Assembly: GCA_001600415.1 (NCBI GenBank)
Contig: BCJX01000003.1
Location: 2,232,761 to 2,296,760, forward strand
Reading direction: 5' to 3'
From: Pascua guehoae
Lineage: Eukaryota > Basidiomycota > Tremellomycetes > Trichosporonales > Trichosporonaceae
Length of the DNA: 64,000 nt
Under the pieces are notes generated by a model. The model was not told the DNA's origin and searched no databases. It worked only from the letters and a program-made list of their open reading frames with translations. Positions 29,883-39,102 of this stretch are shown here, in pieces. Every line of letters starts with the position of its first letter. Position 1 is the stretch's first letter. A program made the position numbers and the translations under genes.

Positions 29883-31397
29883 CTACCGCTTGATCACGGG
29901 GGGGATCTCGATGAGGCCGGTGGCCGTCGCGGCGACGCCCTGGGTCACCATCCCAACGTAGGGCTGGAGCGAGTAGTGGAGCGTGACGTTTGCGTGGTGG
30001 CAGTTTCTGGCGGTCAGCGCGGGGACAGTCGAGTGTACGCTACGGCTCGACCAGGCTCGACCACGGAGCTGCGCAACGGCTCAACCACGGAGCTACACAA
30101 CTACGCATCTACGCAACTACGCAACGACGCAACGACGCAGCGACGCAGCGACGCAGCGACCCATCGACGCAAATACGCAATTACGCGAGCTCGTCGCACA
30201 AGTCACAAGCCACAAGCCACAAGCCCACAAACACTCACTGGAAAGAGCGCGTCTCGCCATTGTGCCAAGTATACTTCATCCGCAAGTTTTGCACGTCAAA
30301 CTTTGCGCGCGTGCGCCGTGCCGCGGCTTTCCCCTTGCCCTTGGACTTTGGCGTCTGGACGGCGCGAAAGTCGCGCATCTCGGCGCGCTGCACAATCTTG
30401 TCCCACAGCACGACCTCGTGCGCCTCGCTCGTGACGTCGTCGACGTACGACGCCGTCAGGTACAGAAACAGCTGCTTGGTATTGTACGCGTGCAGGAGCG
30501 GGGTGAGGTCGGTCTTGAGGTCGAAGCGCAGCGAGGCGAGGTCCTCGGGCTTGGCGCCCCAGCGCTGCAGCCGGCCGCGTTGGCTGGGGTTAGTGGGTGT
30601 GACGGGGTGGGCGGTTCGGAAAGGAGTCAGAGGGCGGTGGAGTAATCGAGATGATCGGTGGAGAGAACGATCGAGAGAGTCAGGAGCGGGGTGGTAATGT
30701 CTGCACTGCCACAGCAAGCCGAATGATGTCGGAGCTGCGCGCGTGACGGGCCACGAGCGCGTTGGTACTGCCATTGCCATTGCAGACCACGATATCTCTC
30801 CCGAGGGACACGGCAGAACCTCATCCTGCATGACAGGATCAGAGACTGCGCCATGGCAGCGTCATGACAATCCGCGTCCCGGCACCGCAGCCGAATGATG
30901 ACGGCACAACAACATGTCCAACACGACGTCGCAAATGGACGACTCATGATCCCACGGCATCATGGAAACCCGGCAAGGCCACACGCGATGCCCGCCAGTT
31001 TCACTGCGCGCGGCGGGAGCCATCCTACTCGTCGTTTGTGCACCACAGCCAGACCGAGGCATTGTCGTGGATGCAAACGCCGTGGTGAGCAGTGGTGACA
31101 ACCCGTCAAGTATCAAGTATCTCTCAACGGGATTCAGCACCCCGGGATTCAACACTCCCCAACACTCCTCAATACTCCACTCGACCACCCACGCCGCATG
31201 AGAACAGAGACGAGCACGCCCTCCTGTGCGACATACACAAGGACAACTCACACAATCAGATCGTGCACGTCGACGCGCCCAATGTCCACCTCGGGCATCG
31301 AGTAGAACGACGCGAGCGCAATGAGCGCCAGGAGCGCCATGACAAACGACGTCGACACGGACGCGAGCTGGTTGAGCCGCTGGAATGTAGAGTACAT
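29883..31397 (-). CDS. SPC3: Signal peptidase complex subunit 3
   Basis: Three exons (31397-31252, 30583-30239, 30006-29883) give 204 residues. Spc3 is the ER-membrane glycoprotein subunit that, with the catalytic Sec11, removes signal peptides. The start MYSTFQRLNQLASVSTSF leads into a membrane segment (about residues 15-33), followed by the lumenal domain: HDLIVQRGRLQRWG, LRFDLKTDLTPLLHAYNTKQ, LFLYLTASYVDD, EVVLWDKIVQ, and at the end NVTLHYSLQPYVGMV with an N-glycosylation site. All of these match the family. Intron 1 is 670 nt, the longest in the window; intron 2 (232 nt) holds an 8-bp degenerate repeat. It is transcribed away from BiP, sharing a 1.6-kb upstream region. Confidence 0.92.
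30047..30190. repeat. Degenerate 8-bp repeat in SPC3 intron 2
   Basis: Copies of ACGCAACT / ACGCAGCG / ACGCAACG in tandem, preceded by CTCGACCACGGAGCT-type units. Confidence 0.8.
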
Positions 31398-32875
31398 TGT
31401 CGGCCGGGGGGTAGATGGGGAGTGGGGAGTGCTGGGGAGGGGGGACGGGACGGGGGACAGCACGCGCGCTCGGATGTCGTGAATGAGAGTGGGTACAGTG
31501 GGTCGGTCGGTATTGGTTGCTGGTTGCTGGTTGCTGGTTGCTGGTCGGTGGTGTCCGCGTCCCAGTGATGACTGGGGTTCGTGACCGGATACAACGGTGA
31601 CGGGACGACGATCAACTGCCACTCTGCGTCGTCGTGTCTCGGCGCACTGAGGACAGGAAGGTTGGGATTGTCGCGGGGTGGCGTGGCATTCGCGTGGAGA
31701 CGGGAGTAAATCCACGTGGCCTCGTGGATTGTCTTCTGATGACGAGGTGGCCGTGCTGGCTGTGGGCCGCATGGCGGGCATGGGCCGGTGGAAGTACGGA
31801 AGTACACCCACAGCTCCCTTTTGTTGTTTACGAGGCCACTGAAACCATTGTTGACTGCTGCGCTCAACAGCTCTGACATGCCGTGGAGCGTTTGACTGGC
31901 TGCGTTGCACACGTGCAATGCCACAACTCGTCTTCATACTCGATCAGATCAATCAGGAACCCATGTGGCCTTGTAGCCATCTGCGGAAACACGTGATGCT
32001 CGCGAAACGAATGTGCCTCTTGCTACAGCTTCTCACGCCACAATTCATTTCCTTTCAGAGATTGATCGGCTGCCGAGAGTGTCTTTAAAGTCCTGAGCAC
32101 TGTTCCTTGGGCAGGCCATGACGATGAGAGCACAGCAATGTGGCATGTGGCAGCCGAAGACTGCCATGTCGCGTGGAAGGCAAATTCTTCCAACAGACCA
32201 CCACGGTGGCGGCCGGTCATTGCTGTCCTGAGAAAGAGCTTTGGCGGCGGCCAGACACCCAAGTGTTGTGTCAGCGTGGACCACACGTTACGTGTAAGAT
32301 GAGCACGACGAGTGTGCTGTCAGACGCGGTCAACGGGCTATTGCGGCCGCCATTGCCAGTGCCGCCTCGCTGGCGCGTTCACCGTCAGAGACGACGTGGA
32401 GCCTAGTCAAGGCATCGTGCTCGCCGGGCATGATTCAGAAGGTGCTCGATGGCTCGATCTTGATCCCTCGATCCAACGTGGCACGCATGACATGCATGCC
32501 AACGTGCCAACATGGCAAAAGACGTGAGGAAAGGAGACCAACGTGGCGGGGGTGGCAATAATGCCGCCTCCAGGCTGGCGACGCGCCATGACGTAACAGG
32601 TCCTGGGGGTGAAATTGCGCGGTACTGTAGTCGATGGGAGAAAAGTTCGAGAAAGTGCCACAAAAATAATACAGAGACTCGTCGCGTCAGGGAAGGTGGT
32701 GGACGGGGGTACGGGGGCGGCGCGCTGGCAGGGCCTAGCGCGTCCGAGGGAGGATCCCACACTGCCACGCTGGCGCTTTTGGTACCGCAGGGTGTGTACA
32801 GTAGAATGCTGGCTTGGGCGGGCATGGGCGGGGAGGGTCCACAAAGTTGACGGGGAGGAGAGGAAGGAGACGACG

Positions 32876-32883
32876 TGACGTGG
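32876..32883 (+). promoter_or_regulatory. UPRE-like site upstream of BiP
   Basis: TGACGTGG is the core of the unfolded-protein response element bound by Hac1/XBP1-type bZIP factors. It sits 56 bp before a TTTATAT box and 143 bp before the start codon of BiP, a canonical target of this response. Confidence 0.5.
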
Positions 32884-32938
32884 CAGCACGGCCCCCTCGG
32901 TCCTCGGTCCCACCCCAGCCCCGCGACACGTCGGCCGG

Positions 32939-32945
32939 TTTATAT
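32939..32945 (+). promoter_or_regulatory. TATA box of BiP
   Basis: TTTATAT, 81 bp upstream of the ATG; a second TTTATAT lies 25 bp downstream of it. Confidence 0.5.
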
Positions 32946-33025
32946 TCTTGTGCTCGTCACCTCTTTATATCCACACTCCTTTCTTTTCCACCCCACCCCC
33001 CCCCAAACCCATCCCCCCTTCCATC

Positions 33026-35349
33026 ATGGCCGTCTCACGAGCCGCCACCCGCCCCAGGCGCAAGGCTTCCTCGACGTCGCTCTTCCAGAAGGTTGCGCTC
33101 GTCGCCTGCGTCCTCCTCGCCGTTCTCTGTTTCCTCCCAACTGGTTCTCTCGTTAAGGCTCAGGAAGACAAGCCCGACTATGGCACTGTTGTAAGTGTCC
33201 CGCCGGCGCTCGCAGTAACATCCCAAGCTCCTAGGCTGACTGGCAGATCGGTATTGACCTCGGAACGACCTACTCGTGTGTTGGTGAGTCGCTGGCGCTG
33301 TTTTGAACCCAAGCCGACAAGCCACGTCGGTCTCGTAGCCACTCCAATGCCACCCTCCATCGCCAGCGCACTCCAGCTAACATGACAGCCGTCCAGCGCG
33401 GTGGCAAGGTTGAGATTATCGCAAACGACCAGGGTAACCGTATCACCCCTTCATGGGTCGCCTTCACCTCTGAGGGCGAGCGCTTGATTGGCGAGGGAGC
33501 CAAGAACCAGGCGCCCCAGAACCCGGTCAACACTGTCTTTGACGCCAAGCGTCTCGTCGGCCGCGAGTTCAAGGACTCGGACGTCCAGCGCGACATCAAG
33601 CACTGGCCATTCAAGATTGTGAACAAGGGCGGCAAGCCCATGATCCAGGTCAACAGCAAGGGCGAACTCAAGGACTTTTCCCCCGAGGAAGTCTCGGCCA
33701 TGATCCTCTCCAAGATGAAGGAGACGGCCGAGGCCTACCTTGGCCACAAGGTCACTCACGCCGTTGTCACTGTCCCTGCCTGTGCGTAAGAGTTGCCAGC
33801 CCTCTCTGAGCAAAAAAATCATTCCCCAGTCTGTGCACCCCCCCCCGCTGACAATGCCTCAGACTTCAACGACGCTCAGCGTGCGGCCACCCGTGACGCC
33901 GGTATCATTGCCGGCCTCAACGTTCTCCGTATCGTCAACGAGCCCACCGCCGCCGCCATTGCCTACGGTCTTGACCGTTCCGGCAAGTCCGAGTCGCAGA
34001 TCATTGTCTACGACCTCGGTGGTGGTACCTTTGACGTCTCGCTCCTCTCGATTGAGGACGGTGTCTTTGAGGTCCTTGCTACTGCTGGTGACACCCACCT
34101 CGGTGGTGAGGACTTTGACAACCGTGTCATCGACTACCTCGCCAAGCAGTACAAGCGCAAGACCGACGTCGACGTTACCAAGAACGCACGCGCCATGGGC
34201 AAGCTCAAGCGTGAGGTTGAGAAGGCCAAGCGCACTCTCTCGAGCCAGATGTCGACCAAGATTGAGATCGAGTCCTTCGAGGGCGGCAACGACTTCTCCG
34301 AGGTAAGTCTTGAGCTTTGCCCGTGTCAAGGACGGTAGCTAACGGGATACCAGACTCTCACTCGCGCCAAGTTCGAGGAGCTCAACATGGACCTCTTCCG
34401 CAAGACGATGAAGCCCGTTGAGCAGGTTCTCAAGGACGCCGGTGTCTCCAAGGACGAGATTGACGACGTTGTCCTCGTTGGTGGCTCGACCCGTATCCCC
34501 AAGATCCAGTCTCTCCTCCGCGACTACTTCAACAAGGAGCCTTCCAAGGGTATCAACCCCGACGAGGCCGTCGCCTACGGTGCCGCCGTCCAGGGTGGTA
34601 TCCTCTCTGGCGAGGAGGGCTCGAGCGACCTTCTCCTCATCGACGTCTGCCCCCTTACCCTCGGCATTGAGACCACTGGCGGTGTCATGACCAAGCTCAT
34701 CAACCGCAACTCGGTCGTCCCCACCAAGAAGTCGCAGATCTTCTCGACTGCCGTCGACAACCAGCCCACTGTCCGCATCCAGGTCTACGAGGGCGAGCGT
34801 TCGATGACCAAGGACAACAACCTCCTCGGCGAGTTTGACCTGAACAACATTCCCCCCGCCCCCCGCGGCGTTCCTCAGATCGAGGTCACCTTTGAGATTG
34901 ACGCCAACGGCCTCCTCAAGGTCTCGGCCATTGACAAGGGCACTGGCAAGAGCGAGGGCATTACCATCACCAACGACCAGCGCCGCCTCAGCCCCGAGGA
35001 CATTGAGCGCATGGTCCAGGAGGCCGAGGAGTTTGCCGACGAGGACGCCCAGATTAAGAAGAAGATTGAGGCCCAGAACTCGCTCCAGAACTTTGTCTTT
35101 GGCCTCAAGTCGCAGCTCGGCGACCAGGAGGGTCTTGGCGGCAAGCTCGACTCGGAGGACAAGAAGGCCATCCAGGACGCTGTCAAGGAGAAGCTCGACT
35201 GGATCGACGACCACCCCAACGCCGAGGCCGAGGACTACGAGGAGCAGCTTTCGGAGATCCAGGCCACTGTTGCCCCCATTACCTCGAAGCTCTACCAGCA
35301 GGGCGCTGCCGGCGAGGAGCAGGTGCCCTTCAGCCACGACGAGCTTTAA
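33026..35349 (+). CDS. KAR2: ER Hsp70 chaperone BiP/Kar2
   Basis: Five exons (33026-33190, 33247-33283, 33389-33781, 33863-34302, 34354-35349) give 676 residues. BiP is the ATP-driven chaperone of the ER lumen, needed for translocation, folding and ERAD, and it senses unfolded proteins. The N-terminus is basic and then hydrophobic ([19 protein letters not shown]), a signal sequence, followed by [20 protein letters not shown]. The Hsp70 signatures [25 protein letters not shown] and [14 protein letters not shown] are intact, as are the inter-domain linker and substrate-binding domain ([20 protein letters not shown]). The last four residues are HDEL, the ER retrieval signal, which separates it from cytosolic and mitochondrial Hsp70s. 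Introns lie in the first half and all end in BP-AG fusions such as GGCTGACTGGCAG. Confidence 0.97.
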
Positions 35350-36112
35350 AAACTGCGTCCCACTGCATTGCATTTGACAAGGCTGCATGGCGGAGGCAGT
35401 TTGCATGGTGCGTGAAGGCTGGTAGGCAGAGTAGATTATATGCACCTAAAATGATAAGCCGTGAAGCTGCCAGTAGTGCAAGGAGTAGTGTCTGTCAGAG
35501 GCGATGAACAGTAATGTTGCGCTGCGTATGCTCCATGATAGTGGTTCATGAATGTTTGCATGCAGGTAGAGGTGGCACTACTACATAGTACGGATTGCTC
35601 TGCAATGCATGTCAAGCGCGCATGCATGTGCACAGGTGACGATGCACGGCTGGCTGAGTTGCATGAGTTGGCTGGGTGGGTCATGTGTACGGTACATGGC
35701 TCTGAATGTTTGAGATTCAGGGTAATTCCACGTGATGAGGCGTTGACGCGCCTGCCCTCTGTGATGCATTTTCCTTCCTTTTGGGCAAGACTGTGGTAGA
35801 CCCTTTCCCTTGATCAACACTGGGGCGGCGGGCATTGAGCCATTCCATTCCAATCCCATCCCATCCCATCAACCGCCTCCTTGCCAGCCTCATCCTTCAA
35901 TTGCCTTGCCCTCTTGATGTTTGATCCCTCTCCTCATCCTCAATCTCCTTCCTCCTCTCAATAACAACACCCCCTCTTCCTCTTCCTCTTCCTCTTCCTC
36001 TTCCTCTTCCTCTTCCTCTTCCTCTTCCTCTTCCTCTTCCTCTTCTCTCCTCCTCCCCTCGTCCGCCCCACCCCACCCCTTCCCCCCCTCCGCATCTGCC
36101 CAGGACTCGGGA
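35350..36112. other. Intergenic between BiP and DBF4, with hexamer repeat
   Basis: No separate gene. The last 140 bp before the chosen DBF4 start contain a (CTTCCT)n repeat; the preceding 600 bp are unremarkable and should hold the BiP 3' end and DBF4 promoter. Confidence 0.5.
35974..36045. repeat. (CTTCCT)n hexanucleotide repeat
   Basis: About twelve perfect copies of CTTCCT. In the frame of DBF4 it would code for poly-serine if translation began at the upstream ATG (35921). Confidence 0.9.
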
Positions 36113-38509
36113 ATGTCCATCGTTACCTCCCGGGCAGATCCCCCTCCTCTCCACAACACCTATGGCTCGCTCCAACCCTCTGCGATGCCCCGCCCCAATG
36201 GCTCTCCCGACACCACCACTGGCCCGTACGCCCTCCCCCAAACCAAGGATGACAAGCCCAGTGCTGGCGGAGACAGCATGGCCTCGACGTCGAGGGGCGG
36301 GCGACTCTTTGACGCGACCCTAGGAAAACGCGGCGCGCCTGACGGGCGGACCGTGCTGGGGCGCGTCAACGTCAACGCCGCCGCCGGTACGTCTGCGTCT
36401 GGTGTCTCGCTCCACAAGCGCGTCCTCGGTCGCGCCGCTGTGCCCCCTCCATTGCCCTCCAAGATGATTCCTCGCCCCTCTGCCGTCCCCGACGTCTTCG
36501 CCCCCGACCCGACCCCGTCCGCAGCCGCCGCTCGAGCGACGAGCGGCAACATTGCACTCGGCAAACGCGCCCGTGACCTCGCCCCCACACCGGGTACCAC
36601 GGCCGTGCCATCAAAGCGCTCGCGCGCAGAAGCTCGTGCCGAGGCCGCCGCGATCGCAGCCAAGAATCACAAGGACGAACAAAAGCTGTGGCTCGCAAAA
36701 TGGCAGAAAGTCTTCCCTACTCTGGTCTTCCATTTTGAGATTGGTGCCGAGGACGGTGCAGCTGGCCGTGGCTTGCGCGCACGCGTCTTGAACATGGGTG
36801 CGGTGAGTACAATGCATGCACAGCCACCGCGCCTCCCATTGCTATCCATCATCACCATCTCTACCTACACTAGCATACTGACCAGGACAGCGCATCGACC
36901 AGTTCTTCTCGCAACGAGTATCACATCTCATTGTCAAGGGAAGCGGGTCACCACAAAAGGCTCGCGCCCCTTTGCTTCCCAAGCGCCGGGCTGGGCGGGG
37001 TAGCGACAACCCTTTCCTTGATCACACTGGCGTCACCGACCTCGTCCAGAAGGCCGAGAAGCTCGGCATCAAAGTATGGACGGTGAAGAGTGCGTCCAAG
37101 ACCGGATCGGCCGATTGCTGACCGCCAGAGCTCATGGACATGTTGGACAAGCTCGCACCCATTGACGCCGGAGTGCGCGATTCGCTTTCCAATCTTCTCG
37201 CCGATGAGAAGCTGCACGGGACACGTGAACGCGACTTCTCGGCGCCACGCCCCGACTATTACTATTTCAAGCCTGGCAACAAGTACTTGTTGGTCGAGGA
37301 CGCGACCGGTCGCCACCGCCCGATCATGGTCAAGGAGTATGGTGCCAAGGACCAGGAGTGGCCCGTTGTCCACGAACACTTTCTTCGTCTCTCGTCGTCG
37401 TCCCAGATGCCCGCTTCGATCAAGTCGTCGCGAAACCTGGTCAAGGACCTGCGCGAGCGCGCGTGGGCCCTGTACGTCGACAATGTGCCGTACAGGGGCG
37501 AGGAGCCACCAGTCCCTAGCATCAAGCGTTCAAACTCTCTCCGCGATCTCCCGGTGACTGCAACGCCAGTGCCAGAGGCAGCGCCGTATGTCAATGCGTC
37601 GGGCAACTCGGTTGTCATTACATCCAACATTGCATCGACGTCGACCAACAATGCGACACCTGGTGCCTTTGCGGGTGGTATCCCTCAGCTTGGCGCGAAC
37701 AAGGACCGCGCCATCATGCAGATGAGCAAGCGTGTCCAAGTGCTCAAGGGCAATGCGCGACTTGCAGCTGGACGGCGATCCTTGGGGGCGGCTGTCGAGG
37801 ACCGCGAGCCTGCGGTTACGCCGGCAATGGGCCTGGGACGTCGTCGCTCGACTGGGATGGACTGCGCGCCTGCGCCTGCCAAGGAGTTTTCTACCCAGGC
37901 GCAGGTCATTGCCATGCTCCGCACTCTCAAGGCGCCGACAAAGGAGACCAAGCCGTCGTACGAGGAGCGGGTGCGCAACCGCGAACAGGTGGATGCTGGG
38001 TACAAGCGCAAGGAACAGGACACGGGGAGCGGGTACTGCGAGAACTGCCGAGTGAGGTACACGGATCTTTCTGTGGTGAGTGGCAGCTGCACCTTTGACG
38101 AAAAAGCTATTTTACTCACCCTCAGCACATTGCGTCCCGCAAGCACCGGCGCTTTGCGCAGAATCCGGCAAACTTCAACGACCTCGACGACATGCTCCAC
38201 TGCCTGCAGCGTCCACCAAACCCGCTCATGTGCTTGCCGACGCGCGTGTGCCGGCCGTGCAACAAGCCGCACGGCCGCGACGCTGCATGCGGCCGCTGTC
38301 TCGACGACCCAGACCTGTACTCGTCCCCACCACCGAGCAGCCAGCCTGGCAGTGCGCGCAAGCCGCACCCCACGTACCAGGGTGCGTACGACGATGGTGC
38401 AGACGAGGACGACGAGGACGAGATGGAGCGTGACGAGTTGGACGAGGGCAGCGAGGCCGTGGACGAGGCTGCTGAACCCGCCGACTGGGATGCGGGGTCC
38501 GAGGCGTGA
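36113..38509 (+). CDS. DBF4: Dbf4-type regulatory subunit of Cdc7 kinase
   Basis: Four exons (36113-36802, 36891-37089, 37129-38075, 38126-38509) give 739 residues. Dbf4/Dfp1 activates Cdc7 (DDK), which phosphorylates the MCM helicase to fire replication origins. The three family motifs are visible: motif N, BRCT-like, across exons 1-2 (WQKVFPTLVFHFEIG, RIDQFFSQRVSHLIVKG, LVQKAEKLGIKVWTVKK); motif M (PDYYYFKPGNKYLLVED, RPIMVKEY); and motif C, a CCHH zinc finger (SGYCENCRVRYTDL joined to SVHIASRKHRRFA across intron 3). The C-terminal tail is very acidic. Translation could also start at 35921 in the same frame, adding 64 residues with a poly-Ser run; I chose 36113 because the added part is a simple repeat. 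Intron 2 is only 39 nt. Confidence 0.92.
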
Positions 38510-39102
38510 GTGGTGAGGGGTGCGAGTGGGCCTGAATGGTGTGAGTGGTGTGGGCAGGTGCAAGCGGGCCTGAGTGGCGAGTCTGCGCAAGACTGCGGAG
38601 TTTGCCCATTGGGGTAGGGTCGAGGTGTAGCGAGGTGCAGCCTAGAGCACATGGCATGGGACACCTAGAACACTTTTGTTGATAGCATGATTCTGTATTC
38701 GCATTGTACTGCGAGACGATCTCGCAGCGCATAAATAGTAAATGGTATGCAAAGCATTGGCATTGAGGGTCGTAGGTGGGTGGTGGGTTAAGCTTTGGTC
38801 TATCTTGTCCAGAATTTGCTTGGGAAAGCATTCAAACAAGGACGTCGAGCAGAAAGAGGGGTTCGAGGAAAGAAGGCACTCTGACAGTGTGGACTTGTGA
38901 CCGCCCCGCATCAATCAATCATCGGACCCAGTTGCCGTCGTGTGTGGTGCCACTGCTTCGAGGTGGACTTGTGCATAAAGTTCGGAGACGGAGATATCGT
39001 CGAGGTGGACAACCTCCACTCGTGCCTGAACGGCTCATGTGTCGTGATTTGTTTTGACCTTGTTGGCCTTTGCACAATCTGCAATCCACCACCAACTCGA
39101 CC
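38510..39102. other. Intergenic between DBF4 and the JmjC gene
   Basis: No gene or striking motif; tandem GAGTGG-type words just after the DBF4 stop. Confidence 0.5.

Larger units (their letters stand above)
31398..33025. promoter_or_regulatory. Divergent control region between SPC3 and KAR2
   Basis: Contains no gene that I can recognise. Next to SPC3 is a four-copy TTGCTGG repeat (about 31514-31545). On the KAR2 side lie a two-unit heat-shock-type element GTTCGAGAAA (32645-32654), a UPRE-like TGACGTGG (32876-32883) and two TATA-like strings (TTTATAT at 32939 and 32964). The pyrimidine/C-rich leader before the BiP ATG is typical of abundant mRNAs. Confidence 0.5.

Noticed and set aside
34339..35445. 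Long open frame (368 codons) on the minus strand opposite BiP
   Set aside because: It lies exactly antisense to the Hsp70 coding exon. Antisense openness is a known by-product of Hsp70 codon bias and the translation is Leu/Val/Asp-rich with no family motif.
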